64,000 nucleotides of DNA from Clostridium_AT radicumherbarum (GTDB lineage Bacteria; Bacillota; Clostridia; Clostridiales; Clostridiaceae): the NCBI RefSeq assembly GCF_045310525.1, contig NZ_JBJHZY010000002.1:682001-746000 (forward strand), given 5' to 3'. How positions within the stretch are numbered: position 1 is the first letter of the stretch; each line of letters starts with the position of its first letter. The notes beneath the pieces are model-generated. The model searched no databases. It had not been told where the DNA came from and worked only from the letters and a program-made list of their open reading frames with translations. A program made the position numbers and the translations under genes. This document shows, in pieces, positions 26,558 to 35,131 of this stretch.

Positions 26558-27109
26558 TTACAGGTTTTCATTTAATAAAACCATATGGATGTGATCCTCC
26601 CACTTGCCATTGATTCTTAAATATTTATAAGCTAGTCCTTCATTGTAAAAGCCCAATTTTTCCACAACTCTTAAGGAACGCTTATTTTTAGGCATAATAT
26701 TGGCTTCGATTCTATGGAGTCCATATTCATTAAACATGATGTCAATTCCTTTTTTAATTGCCTCGGTAATATATCCCCTGTTTAACTCATCCTTATCCAA
26801 TTTATAACCAAGATGACAGGAAAGAAAGGCACCTCTAACAATGTTGTTAAAGCCAACTGAACCAATTATTCTGCTCCTATCTTCCTTTTTAAAAAGCCAT
26901 AATCTGAAAGCTCTATTATTTTCAATAACAGCTAACTCATTATACAGCTGTTCTTTCTGATACTTTATTGTATAAAATTCTTTATTCTTTACAGGTTCCC
27001 ACTCTTCTAAAAAAAGCTTATTTCTTAAATAGTAATCTAAAACCTGCTGTGCATAGGATTTATCCAAAACTTTTAACACAAGTCTTTCTGTTTCATAAAT
27101 TCTTGTCAT
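26558..27109 (-). CDS. GNAT family N-acetyltransferase (RimJ/RimL-like)
   Basis: Acetyl-CoA-dependent acetyltransferase of 183 residues. The start is MTRIYETERLVLKVL, typical of RimJ/RimL-type GNAT proteins. Central segments GSVGFNNIVRGAFLSCHLGY, DELNRGYITEAIKKGI and HRIEANIMPKNKRSLRVVEK followed by LGFYNEGL correspond to strands and the acetyl-CoA loop. A GTG three codons upstream is less well spaced from GAAAGG. Substrate unknown: ribosomal protein, small molecule or antibiotic are all possible. No operon partner is evident. Confidence 0.88.
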   Translation of the reverse strand: MTRIYETERLVLKVLDKSYAQQVLDYYLRNKLFLEEWEPVKNKEFYTIKYQKEQLYNELAVIENNRAFRLWLFKKEDRSRIIGSVGFNNIVRGAFLSCHLGYKLDKDELNRGYITEAIKKGIDIMFNEYGLHRIEANIMPKNKRSLRVVEKLGFYNEGLAYKYLRINGKWEDHIHMVLLNENL

Positions 27110-27221
27110 ATATAACACCTTTCAATCATTTTAATATTTAAAAACAATATTGTAACCAACTAATACAATTATACTCTTATTTGATACTTGTTGATGTTAT
27201 TGCATTAAATATTATGGGGAT

Positions 27222-27518
27222 TTAGGATCCTATCTTACCTTTTATAAAAAGAATAGCCTTTTTATCTTGAACTATATTAAATTTAGTTTCTTCTCTATTA
27301 AATTTAATATAATTTGTTAAATCAACTCCACCATAATTTCTTGGTAGTTCCACAAATCTAACTAACCTATCTGCTTTGACAAACCCAATCATATTTACGG
27401 AATCAGAAACTTCTATATTGAAGTGAGAATTACTAGTTTTTATTCCGTCTTTCTTAAGAATATCTTTAGGGGTTGAGTAGGGAGGAAATATATACATTTT
27501 ATCCACATGTATTCTCAC
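27222..27518 (-). CDS. Hypothetical protein overlapping the VanW gene end
   Basis: I do not recognise this 98-residue protein. It has no membrane segment or cysteine motif; it is mixed charged and aromatic and would suit a small beta-rich fold. Its GTG overlaps the last codons of the VanW-domain gene by 20 bases; an ATG at 27497, right at the VanW stop, is an alternative start. Ribosome site evidence is weak for both. The overlap suggests translational coupling to the VanW gene, so the two probably work together or are simply co-expressed. Confidence 0.55.
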   Translation of the reverse strand: MRIHVDKMYIFPPYSTPKDILKKDGIKTSNSHFNIEVSDSVNMIGFVKADRLVRFVELPRNYGGVDLTNYIKFNREETKFNIVQDKKAILFIKGKIGS

Positions 27519-28323
27519 TCAAATATGGATTGTATGTCATATAGGCATGATTCTCCGTAAGATATTCATCTTTTATAAATCCTATATTATCATAACACTT
27601 CCTATATATCACATTATTCCTAATATAGCCACCAAAAACCCCTGAGGTTATTGAGTGTTCCTTTTCATATACTTCATACTTATGGAAAGAGATTTCTGAG
27701 CTTCTCCACTGGCCTACCAGACTCTCATCCGTCAAATAAACTACAAGTTGAAATTGCTTATCAGTATTATTATGTATTTGTAAGTCCAAAGAACTATATG
27801 AACAGGTAGCCCCTGTTCCGAAAGGCTGTGTTCGATTAACATCAGGAAATATGTCATGACTATGTCTGTGCCTTTCAGTTACTATTAAATCAGTATGTAA
27901 TGTCATCCAATATATGAGATTCGATAGCTGACAGAGCCCTCCTCCTACGCCTGCTTTAAAAGTACCATCGGCACACAATACAAGACCATCTAAGTAGCCT
28001 TTTTTATAGGTAGGTTTCCCAACAATATTCCAATATGAAAATGTTTCGCCACTTTTTATAACAATCCCATTAAGTTTCTCTACAGCAAGCCTAAGGTTTG
28101 TTATTTTATTATATTGTAGATACATATCTACATCCTTTAGTTTTCGAATTAGAGGTGTTCTGTGTTCAAAAATAACACAGGGATATCTCTCTTCAACAAC
28201 AGTACTGGAATATTTTTTTTCGCTAAAATACCATTGCTTATACCTTGCTGCGGAATAATAGACCTTGCCAAGAAGTAATCTGATTTTAGACCTTTTTATG
28301 AATTTCTTTTCTATATAAACCAT
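27499..28323 (-). CDS. VanW family protein
   Basis: The 274-residue product, from an ATG with GGGGTAGGGGT upstream, holds a VanW domain: SGETFSYWNIVGKPTYKKGY, AGVGGGLCQLSNLIYWMTLH and HSHDIFPDVNRTQPFGTGAT carry the conserved cysteine and histidines. No signal peptide or membrane helix is evident, unlike the longer surface-anchored VanW proteins with G5 domains. VanW is found in some vancomycin clusters, but its biochemical role is unknown; no vanA/H/X genes are here. It is not evidence for glycopeptide resistance. Confidence 0.9.
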   Translation of the reverse strand: MVYIEKKFIKRSKIRLLLGKVYYSAARYKQWYFSEKKYSSTVVEERYPCVIFEHRTPLIRKLKDVDMYLQYNKITNLRLAVEKLNGIVIKSGETFSYWNIVGKPTYKKGYLDGLVLCADGTFKAGVGGGLCQLSNLIYWMTLHTDLIVTERHRHSHDIFPDVNRTQPFGTGATCSYSSLDLQIHNNTDKQFQLVVYLTDESLVGQWRSSEISFHKYEVYEKEHSITSGVFGGYIRNNVIYRKCYDNIGFIKDEYLTENHAYMTYNPYLSENTCG

Positions 28324-28450
28324 ACCCCTACCCCTTTTGTTAACACCCCAAATTACCATGTTCTTGTCTAACTAACCCAATAATTAGACATACAGGTATA
28401 ATAAATATATTCCAATATTTATGAATAATTCTTATCATTTTTCACCCCAG

Positions 28451-28479
28451 TAAAAATTCAATCTATCTAGAATTTTTAT
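28451..28479 (-). terminator. AT-rich hairpin after the histidine phosphatase gene
   Basis: TAAAAATTC and GAATTTTTA are separated by 10 bases just downstream of the phosphatase stop. On the minus strand the stem ends in TTTTTA. It is weak but well placed. Confidence 0.45.
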
Positions 28480-28487
28480 TATGACTA

Positions 28488-29051
28488 TTACTCCAAAATG
28501 AACTCCTCTATATTTATAATAGCTTGACCCTCAAAAGTAAAACAAACAACAAAGGGCATTAGATCCTTAATCATTTCAAAATCAGCATATGCAAATTCTC
28601 TATTAAAATAGTTTATTATTGTACTTAATGCGGTACCATGGGAACCTATAGCAATGTTGCGTTCTGAATTTTCAGCAAGTATCTGCATTAGAGCCCTTAT
28701 ATTTCTATTTTGAACCTCATATAGGCATTCACCATCATCTAATTTATAATTAAAATCTAACCACTGCTTTTTTGAAAATGTATTAAAATCCTCTATCCAT
28801 ACACTATCAACTTTTCTTTCTCTAAAATCATCAATAATATCAATGTTTAAATTCATACTTTTTGCAAAATGCTTTATTGTATCAATAGCTCTCTTGTATG
28901 GGCTGGAGAATACTCTCTTAATATCTTTATCTTTCAAAAATTCTGTTACTTTTTTTCTTTCCTCCATAGCTTCTTCAGTTAGTGGACGTAATAAATCATC
29001 CTTAACAGAAAAATCAGGTTTAGCATGTCTTACAAAATATACTTTTGTCAC
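28488..29051 (-). CDS. Histidine phosphatase family protein (phosphoglycerate mutase-like)
   Basis: Phosphohydrolase of 187 residues. The N-terminal VRHAKP contains catalytic His9, SSPYKRAIDT is the second conserved segment, and IAIGSHGTALS near residue 130 carries the second catalytic histidine. The start is GTG with GGAGG eight bases upstream. This superfamily covers sugar phosphatases, alpha-ribazole phosphatases and others; the substrate cannot be told. It sits between acetyltransferase and VanW genes on the same strand without a clear functional link. Confidence 0.88.
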   Translation of the reverse strand: MTKVYFVRHAKPDFSVKDDLLRPLTEEAMEERKKVTEFLKDKDIKRVFSSPYKRAIDTIKHFAKSMNLNIDIIDDFRERKVDSVWIEDFNTFSKKQWLDFNYKLDDGECLYEVQNRNIRALMQILAENSERNIAIGSHGTALSTIINYFNREFAYADFEMIKDLMPFVVCFTFEGQAIINIEEFILE

Positions 29052-29111
29052 ATTATTTCCTCCAACTTTATTTTCTCTCTCATAAGCCTATCTCATAAGA
29101 ATAGTTTTAAG

Positions 29112-29633
29112 CTATAATTTTATCCAATACCTTTGTACAATATTTCCGTCATCCTCGATCAGTTCATTTTCAAATATTCCACCATTAGCCATGATAGTTT
29201 TTGCTGAAGCAATATTATCTTTATCGCAAGTTATTAGAACTCTTTTTATATCTTTATCTATGCATTTTTCAAGAGCCATTTTTAACATTAACTTGGCATA
29301 TCCCTTTTTTCTTTCAGAAGGACAAATTCCATACCCAATATGTCCACCAAATTTGAAAAGCTGCTCACTTAAGTAATGCCTTATACTAATTGCTCCTAGA
29401 ATTTTACCATTTTCATTTAACAGAAAAAATGTATCAGATGGTACAAAATTATAAGGGCAAGTTTCTTTACTCCTATATATTTCTAAATTATCTAGCCAAT
29501 CTGAATAACACATTCCATTTGACCTAATGGCACCAGGATAAATATGTTCTTTTATTTGTACCCATTCAAACATCATTTCTTTATATGCTTGTTCATGTTC
29601 CATAGAAGGAACAGCTAAATATGGTTCTACCAT
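29112..29633 (-). CDS. GNAT family N-acetyltransferase
   Basis: Acetyltransferase of 173 residues. It has the GNAT core with LGAISIRHYLSE (beta strands), HIGYGICPSERKKGYAKLML (the acetyl-CoA loop) and VLITCDKDNIASAKTIMANG, then GIFENEL. This pattern is frequent in uncharacterised Firmicute GNAT proteins that act on amino groups of small molecules. The ribosome site GGAAGG is 10 bases upstream of the ATG. Substrate unknown. Confidence 0.88.
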   Translation of the reverse strand: MVEPYLAVPSMEHEQAYKEMMFEWVQIKEHIYPGAIRSNGMCYSDWLDNLEIYRSKETCPYNFVPSDTFFLLNENGKILGAISIRHYLSEQLFKFGGHIGYGICPSERKKGYAKLMLKMALEKCIDKDIKRVLITCDKDNIASAKTIMANGGIFENELIEDDGNIVQRYWIKL

Positions 29634-29747
29634 TTTTATACACCTTCCTTTATACGATGGCTACCTTCATAATTTATAATTCAAATACAGAATATTATTA
29701 TATTTACAATTATAACATATTTAACCTGTAAATATGATTAAATAAAA

Positions 29748-29779
29748 ATACCGTAAAATTCAAATGAATAATACGGCAT
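29748..29779 (-). terminator. Intrinsic terminator after the MFS gene
   Basis: On the minus strand ATGCCGTA pairs with TACGGTAT across 16 bases, with TTTTTATTT following. It is 22 bases past the MFS stop. Confidence 0.6.
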
Positions 29780-29800
29780 CCCTATCGATTATTATTTACA

Positions 29801-30967
29801 CTAATTTATTTGTTTTTCTACGGTTATTTCTATTACACTTTTTTTCTTATAGATAAAAAACAACATATAAGCACAAATACACATAACAACACAGGTTATA
29901 AATGCTAATGGTATAGAAATATCTGCTGTCTTACCAATAATTACGTTGGTTGCTGCTGCAGTTAAATCTCCAAACATGGAAAATACAGATAAGAGAGTGG
30001 CTCTATCCACATTACTTATTCTTCTATTTTCAATATTTAAAACTATAGGATAAACAAACGCTGAACTGCTAGAAATAAATATTATTGAAAGAATAGTAAA
30101 CGCAGCATTGGATGTGAAAACAAGTGTTATACAGCATATAACAATGATAGCATATGAATTTTGAATGCTCCTATTTTCACCTAGCTTACTACTAAATTTA
30201 TATGCTTTAATTGAGCTTAGTCGAACTATTTGCATAACAACTGTCAATATACCAAAATATTTAATATTTATTCCACTTCTTAGGTATTGTGACTGGCTTA
30301 AAAATACACTTACTACCTGAACTACCTCATTTATTAAAGCAAAAGAAATTACTAGTATTATTATACTTTTGTTTTTAAGAGCTTTTAGCAAGCTTTCCTT
30401 AAGCTTAGGTTTTTCTACCTGCTGCATATTAACTTCTTTTATGAACAAAGTTAATATTGCTGCTACTGCATAAGGTATAATTGTATAAAACACAGTACTA
30501 TTCATGGACTGCCTGACAAGTAATGAAAAGAAAATTGATGCAATTAAATAACCACTGGTGGAAAATGCATTGTATCTGCCAAATACTTTCTCATTCTCAT
30601 CTTGCTTAACAGATGAATATATTAGCGCTATATCACAACCTGAGATTCCAGCTAAAGCAGCAGATAACAATACTCTTTCTAAAAAGAACATCTCAAATGA
30701 ATTTGCCTCATAGAAAACTATTTTAGATATAAAAAATATAAAATTTGAAATTACAAGTACTTTCTTGTATCCAAATCTATCCGCAAACCATCCCCATGGA
30801 ATTTCAAAAATAATCATTAATATCCACGAAATGGACTCAATTAAAAACATACCTGACAAAGATAAATTTCTACTTTGTCTGTACAATGTAGCAATAGGCC
30901 CATAAAAAACAAGTCCTTGAAGAAATACAATAATGTACATCAAATAAACATTAACTTTTTTATTCAA
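29801..30967 (-). CDS. MFS transporter
   Basis: Major facilitator superfamily protein of 388 residues with about twelve membrane helices. The segment EIPWGWFADRFGYKKVLVIS between helices 2 and 3 is the conserved MFS motif A. The start is TTG with GGAGGG about nine bases upstream. A drug or sugar exporter is typical for such stand-alone genes; the substrate is not identifiable. It lies between a terminator-bearing CPBP gene and the acetyltransferase, so it is likely a single-gene transcript. Confidence 0.87.
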   Translation of the reverse strand: MNKKVNVYLMYIIVFLQGLVFYGPIATLYRQSRNLSLSGMFLIESISWILMIIFEIPWGWFADRFGYKKVLVISNFIFFISKIVFYEANSFEMFFLERVLLSAALAGISGCDIALIYSSVKQDENEKVFGRYNAFSTSGYLIASIFFSLLVRQSMNSTVFYTIIPYAVAAILTLFIKEVNMQQVEKPKLKESLLKALKNKSIIILVISFALINEVVQVVSVFLSQSQYLRSGINIKYFGILTVVMQIVRLSSIKAYKFSSKLGENRSIQNSYAIIVICCITLVFTSNAAFTILSIIFISSSSAFVYPIVLNIENRRISNVDRATLLSVFSMFGDLTAAATNVIIGKTADISIPLAFITCVVMCICAYMLFFIYKKKSVIEITVEKQIN

Positions 30968-30994
30968 TTTTAATACCCTCCAAAATTACATGGA

Positions 30995-31022
30995 AAAAAA
31001 GCCTTGATTAAGAGGCCCTTTT
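30995..31022 (-). terminator. Probable terminator after the CPBP protease gene
   Basis: On the minus strand AAAAGGGCCT can pair with AGGCTTTTTT (two G-U pairs) with an eight-base loop. It lies 65 bases past the CPBP stop. Confidence 0.5.
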
Positions 31023-31086
31023 CGGAATTTCCTGTAAAATTAGGATGTATTAAATCGGTCTGTACATTTACTTATCTCCTTCAAAT

Positions 31087-31908
31087 CTAAATTTCTTCAA
31101 CATTTATACCTTTCTCATTAAGATACTCATCAAAATATTTCAAAAGATAACTACCGGCAGTAATAAATATTATCATACCTAAAAAAATTATAAAAATATT
31201 AAATTTAAATGTTAAGTATCCTGAAAATAAAGCAATAGTATTGTTTAAGGCATGTGCACAGATACATAAGATTAGTGACCTTGTTTTATAATATATTAAC
31301 GCCAAAATTATACCTATAATCGTAGTATTAATAAATTGAGGGATATTTAAATGAATAAATCCAAATAAAAGTGCTGAAAGAATTATCGCAGTTACTGGTT
31401 TATATTTGTTTAAAAAACCTTCTAAAATAATTCCTCGCATTATAATTTCCTCAAATATTGGAGCTATTATTACAACAGTTGCTATTAATGAGTATTCATT
31501 TACGGCCAATGTTTCAAATGCACTTTCAATGAATTGCGGTAGGGGGATCCTTTGTATTAGTATCCCAAATGAATTTTGAAACCATAAATAATACCCAATT
31601 ATTAAAAGTAATGTACATAATATAATCTTGAAGTTCAATTTATCAATAAAGCTTATTTTAAAATTATTTTTATTCTTCTTTCTTATTTTTCTTAGAATTA
31701 ATTTTATTGTTATTACATAAGAAATTAAACTTCCTAAAAACATAACAACAGCTTGCAAAACTTCTTGGCTTTTAAAGTAGTTAAGTTCAGAAATAATTGC
31801 AAAAGGAATGTTAAAAATTCCTGCTATTAGTACATAATATATTAATATTATTCCAAAGGCACCTATTAGTGACAACTTAAATCTATTATCAACTGACTCA
31901 ACCTTCAT
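31087..31908 (-). CDS. CPBP family intramembrane glutamic endopeptidase
   Basis: Integral membrane protein of 273 residues with about eight helices and the CPBP (Abi) active-site motifs in order: EEIIMRG (EExxxR), FGFIHL (FxxxH) and HALNN (HxxxN). Members include Rce1-like prenyl-protein proteases and bacteriocin-immunity or maturation proteins. It follows the small membrane protein gene (ending at 31944) by 35 bases. The substrate is unknown; no peptide pheromone or bacteriocin gene was found next to it. Confidence 0.9.
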   Translation of the reverse strand: MKVESVDNRFKLSLIGAFGIILIYYVLIAGIFNIPFAIISELNYFKSQEVLQAVVMFLGSLISYVITIKLILRKIRKKNKNNFKISFIDKLNFKIILCTLLLIIGYYLWFQNSFGILIQRIPLPQFIESAFETLAVNEYSLIATVVIIAPIFEEIIMRGIILEGFLNKYKPVTAIILSALLFGFIHLNIPQFINTTIIGIILALIYYKTRSLILCICAHALNNTIALFSGYLTFKFNIFIIFLGMIIFITAGSYLLKYFDEYLNEKGINVEEI

Positions 31909-31943
31909 ACCTTTCCCCCTAAATTTAATTAGCTTAGAATAAA

Positions 31944-32117
31944 CTAATTTTCAATATTACTCTCTTTTTCTACTTTTAGGTCTATCTCATTAATAAATTC
32001 TTCTTTCAGTTCATTGGATGCTTCTACTACAGCATTTTTAATAGCAGCTAAAATAATTATGAATAATAAAATAGCTCCTGATGCTATTATTATAATAATA
32101 CCTATAGTAATCCACAT
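31944..32117 (-). CDS. Small single-pass membrane protein
   Basis: A 57-residue product starting at an ATG with AAAGGAG eight bases upstream. Residues about 3-27 are almost wholly Ile/Ala/Leu/Gly and form one membrane helix; the C-terminal half (VEASNELKEEFINEIDLKVE) is a charged amphipathic helix. I do not recognise a family. It precedes the CPBP protease gene by 35 bases, so it may be an accessory factor or a substrate of that protease; this is inference. Confidence 0.6.
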   Translation of the reverse strand: MWITIGIIIIIASGAILLFIIILAAIKNAVVEASNELKEEFINEIDLKVEKESNIEN

Positions 32118-32302
32118 ACCAAACACTCCTTTACTTATTCAGATTTCATATTTCTTAACCTTCTATTCTGGGTAAACCAGTAAAATTTAATAATATTTAC
32201 AATTATAGCATACTTAACTAAATTACATCTATGATTTTACTAAAATATAAAATTAAACTTTATATGCTTTCAAGCTTTTGAGGCATTTCTTAAAAGTAAG
32301 AA

Positions 32303-32344
32303 GGACCCAGCTAATGGTAATTTAATTTGCCATTAGCTGGATCC
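32303..32344 (-). terminator. Intrinsic terminator after the yidC paralogue
   Basis: GGACCCAGCTAATGG (from 32303) pairs with CCATTAGCTGGATCC (to 32344) with a 12-base loop. T-rich sequence follows on the minus strand. Confidence 0.75.
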
Positions 32345-32366
32345 CTATGAATTTGAATAGTTTATG

Positions 32367-33011
32367 TTAAGCGGGCAACCTCCTACTTTTAGCATATAAT
32401 CTAAAAACTACTTCCTCTAAAAATGAAAATAAGCTAGTAGCAATTAAATATAGTGTCATAGCCACAGGGGCTTTGAAGGTTATTAAAGCACTCATAATAC
32501 TTGTTATAATTATATTAGTTTTGCTTATATTAGCTTGTGCTTTTATTTTGAGGAAAGGTATATAGGCTAATAAGTTTGGACTAAGAGCTGAAATTACATA
32601 TAAAATAGGTATAATATAGTAACTATCTGACATTTTTAGACTAGCTACCCATGGAACAAGTATAGTACCTACCTGCATAGGCATCTTTAAAACTACATTA
32701 TATAAAGAAAAAATAACAGGTAGTTGCAGTAAGCCTATTAATGATCCCAACATTCCTTTTGCATTTTTCTCATAATATTTTTTGGTTTCACAGTCCAATT
32801 TCTCTTTATTATTTTTGTACTTTTCTTTGATTTCTTCCAAGCCTTTAGAAAGCTTTTGCTGATCCTGCATGCTGAGTTTTTGTTTAATAGAAAGCGGCAT
32901 AAATAACAATCTGACTGTTATTGTTAACAGTATAATAGCTATTCCTAAATCTCCAGTAATATTAAAAAAATAGTTAAGTGAAAAATTTAATACATTTGAA
33001 ATGATGTTCAT
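32367..33011 (-). CDS. YidC/Oxa1 family membrane insertase paralogue
   Basis: Membrane protein of 214 residues from an ATG with AGGAGG seven bases upstream. It has the YidC core: GIAIILLTITVRLLFMPLSI, in which the arginine of TVRLL is the conserved positive residue in the hydrophilic groove, then a cytosolic charged hairpin (about 40-85) and further helices. It lacks a lipobox, unlike SpoIIIJ/YqjG, and is not beside rnpA or jag, so it is likely a second copy in addition to the oriC-linked yidC. It is paired with a 75-residue membrane protein gene directly upstream. Confidence 0.88.
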   Translation of the reverse strand: MNIISNVLNFSLNYFFNITGDLGIAIILLTITVRLLFMPLSIKQKLSMQDQQKLSKGLEEIKEKYKNNKEKLDCETKKYYEKNAKGMLGSLIGLLQLPVIFSLYNVVLKMPMQVGTILVPWVASLKMSDSYYIIPILYVISALSPNLLAYIPFLKIKAQANISKTNIIITSIMSALITFKAPVAMTLYLIATSLFSFLEEVVFRLYAKSRRLPA

Positions 33012-33057
33012 AATTATCCTCCTAAAATTAAAAGTGTATAAAGAAACATCATTCCAA

Positions 33058-33285
33058 TTAAAAGTGTACACAATACCGCCAAATATCATATTTTTCAAAG
33101 GAAATATAATCATTTATTTTCATAAGTCTTGAATAATCTAAAGACTTTGTAAAAATCCTTTTTATAATATTATAATTAAACTTTTTTATAGATCTTTTTA
33201 AGGCTGCAACTGTATAAGTTATAATTCCAATAAAAAACATTAAGAATAAAAGTATATGGAGTATACTTATTAAATCCGCTTTCAT
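33058..33285 (-). CDS. Small membrane protein upstream of yidC paralogue
   Basis: A 75-residue protein with one membrane helix (about 6-29) followed by a basic segment (KRSIKKFNYNIIKRIFTKSL) and an aromatic tail. The ATG has GAGGTAG upstream. I do not recognise a family. It ends 46 bases before the YidC-paralogue start on the same strand. The basic juxtamembrane region would sit on the cytosolic side by the positive-inside rule. A role with the insertase is inferred only from position. Confidence 0.55.
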   Translation of the reverse strand: MKADLISILHILLFLMFFIGIITYTVAALKRSIKKFNYNIIKRIFTKSLDYSRLMKINDYISFEKYDIWRYCVHF

Positions 33286-33384
33286 GAAACTACCTCACGA
33301 ATAATATTTTGTATATATATTACCATACTATGAGTTATTTACAACTACTTTAAAATCAATACTTTGTAAATAATATATTAATTA

Positions 33385-34239
33385 TTATTCGTCTCCCAAA
33401 ATATCTCTAAAGCCTTCCCCAAGAACCTCATGGGCCTCACTTACAGTGATAAAGGCTCTGCTGTCCACTTCTTTTATAAACTTCTTTAATAATATAAATT
33501 GTTTTCTGCTAAGTACGGTATATAAAATGGAGGCATCCTTTTCGCTGTAGCCGCCCTTACCATTAAATATAGTACAGCCTCTTTCTAATTCATCAATAAT
33601 ATATTTGCTTATTTCTCTATTTTTACTGCTTAAAATCATAACTTCTTTACAGGTATTCATACCTTCAATAACATTATCAATTATAAAGCCATTCATTATA
33701 ACACATAATAGAGCATACATACCCACATTTGCACCAAAGGTAAGTGCTGCAAAACAGGAAACTATAAAGTCTACAGATAATAGTGATTTACCAATATCGA
33801 TGTGAAAATATTTGTTTAGAATTTTAGCAAGTATATCTGTACCTCCGGTAGAGGCATTTTGATTAAATACTATTGCCATTCCTATACCAGAAATCAGTGT
33901 TCCAAAAACAGATGCAAGAAATAGATCCTTTGTCAGCACCAATTTATATAGCTGAAATTTGTCCATTAACCAAATAGTGCCCGAAAGGCCTAAACTTGTA
34001 TAAATACTCTTCCCGCCAAATTTATTTCCTATAAATATAAATGCTACAATGAATAATATAACATTCATTATTAACATAAGAAGTCCTACATCGAGAACAG
34101 GAAAAATACTATTAATTATTATTGCTATTCCAGAAACACCCCCTGCTGCAATTTTATTAGGAACTAAAAAAAGCTCCAATGACAGGGCTACCAGAATAAA
34201 TCCAATAGTTATTAATATGTAATCCTTTGCTTTCTTCAT
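33385..34239 (-). CDS. YitT family membrane protein (DUF161/DUF2179)
   Basis: Protein of 284 residues with five or six membrane helices (DUF161 region, with the NKIAAGGVSGIAII and NQNASTGGTDILAKI motifs) and a cytosolic C-terminal DUF2179 domain (about 205-284, GCTIFNGKGGYSEKDASILY). YitT proteins are widespread in Firmicutes without a proven biochemical role; the second domain resembles small ligand-binding folds. GGGGAGGAT precedes the ATG. It appears to be a stand-alone gene. Confidence 0.9.
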   Translation of the reverse strand: MKKAKDYILITIGFILVALSLELFLVPNKIAAGGVSGIAIIINSIFPVLDVGLLMLIMNVILFIVAFIFIGNKFGGKSIYTSLGLSGTIWLMDKFQLYKLVLTKDLFLASVFGTLISGIGMAIVFNQNASTGGTDILAKILNKYFHIDIGKSLLSVDFIVSCFAALTFGANVGMYALLCVIMNGFIIDNVIEGMNTCKEVMILSSKNREISKYIIDELERGCTIFNGKGGYSEKDASILYTVLSRKQFILLKKFIKEVDSRAFITVSEAHEVLGEGFRDILGDE

Positions 34240-34308
34240 AATATCCTCCCCTTCATCCTTAATGATGAATTAACGAAAAATTCTTCATTAATTTTTAATT
34301 GTTAATTT

Positions 34309-34335
34309 AAAAAAAGGGCATTAAGCCCCTTTTTT
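34309..34335 (-). terminator. Intrinsic terminator at the end of ndoA
   Basis: On the minus strand AAAAAAGGG-GCTTAAT-GCCCTTTTTTT begins within the ndoA stop codon. This is a compact stem with a good T-run and closes the alr-ndoAI-ndoA transcript. Confidence 0.85.
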
Positions 34336-34681
34336 ATAACCCAACACTTATAGTAAGTGCTTCATCTACCTTTTTGGTATCACTTTCAGTCATGTGACCA
34401 ATTTTTTCTTTAAGTCTTTTTTTATCAAGGGTTCTAATTTGCTCCAGCAAAACAACAGAATCTTTGTTTAAACCATATTCTTCTGAGGAGATTTCAACAT
34501 GTGTTGGAAGTTTTGCTTTATTTATCTGTGAAGTAATCGCGGCTACGATTACTGTTGGACTGTATTTATTCCCTACATCGTTTTGTATTATGATGACAGG
34601 TCTTATTCCGCCTTGTTCAGATCCTATTACTGGACTTAAATCAGCATAGAATATATCTCCTCTTTTCACTACTATTGTCAT
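34334..34681 (-). CDS. ndoA: Type II toxin mRNA interferase, MazF/EndoA (NdoA) family
   Basis: Endoribonuclease toxin of 115 residues. It has the near-invariant stretch RGDIFYADLSPVIGSEQGG followed by IRPVIIIQND; the arginine of GGIRP and the threonine of VAAITSQ are the catalytic pair in B. subtilis EndoA, which cleaves mRNA at UACAU. The ATG lies inside the end of the antitoxin gene, an overlap of 41 bases, so toxin translation is coupled to antitoxin translation. The position downstream of alr matches B. subtilis ndoAI-ndoA. Confidence 0.95.
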   Translation of the reverse strand: MTIVVKRGDIFYADLSPVIGSEQGGIRPVIIIQNDVGNKYSPTVIVAAITSQINKAKLPTHVEISSEEYGLNKDSVVLLEQIRTLDKKRLKEKIGHMTESDTKKVDEALTISVGL

Positions 34682-34961
34682 TTGGAAAATCACTCTCCGC
34701 AAGCTTCGCTTCATACTTTTTAAACTCTTCTACATCATTTGCAAAGCCCATATCTGCAATTTCAAGATTTAACTGAGCCATCTCCATATATCCCTTTTTC
34801 ATCTGGTCAAAAGCATCATGTCTTTTCTTCTCCTCAATATATAATATTATAGCATCTCGAATAAATTCACTTCTTTTTTTGCAATCTTCTTCTAAAGCTT
34901 TATTAAATTCATTATATAGTGACTCATTAAGGTTAACAACTAGCTTTTTTGACCCTGACAT
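34641..34961 (-). CDS. ndoAI: CopG/RHH family antitoxin (NdoAI/EndoAI type)
   Basis: Antitoxin of 106 residues. The N-terminal ribbon-helix-helix reads KLVVNLNESLYNEFNKAL followed by KKRSEFIRDAIILYI; the C-terminal part would wrap the NdoA toxin. It begins with AGGAGG ten bases before the ATG and overlaps ndoA by 41 bases. It lies 170 bases downstream of alr. As a RHH protein it may autoregulate, but no operator was assigned. Confidence 0.93.
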   Translation of the reverse strand: MSGSKKLVVNLNESLYNEFNKALEEDCKKRSEFIRDAIILYIEEKKRHDAFDQMKKGYMEMAQLNLEIADMGFANDVEEFKKYEAKLAESDFPNDNSSEKRRYILC

Positions 34962-35131
34962 GGGAATAACGCCTCCTAAAGGTATGTGTACTAAGTACTC
35001 ATCCGCACGTTTTATACTTTATTGTCATTTCACGCATAAAGAGCGCAAATATGTATAGCATTCTAATTATAGTTATATTATATTATTATGTCAAAGTAAG
35101 ATTTTGTCTTTCCCATCTTAAGTCCATCAGC

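Noticed and set aside
27499..28323. Vancomycin resistance cluster
   Set aside because: Only a VanW domain is present; vanA/B ligase, vanH, vanX and vanRS are absent, and VanW alone does not give resistance.
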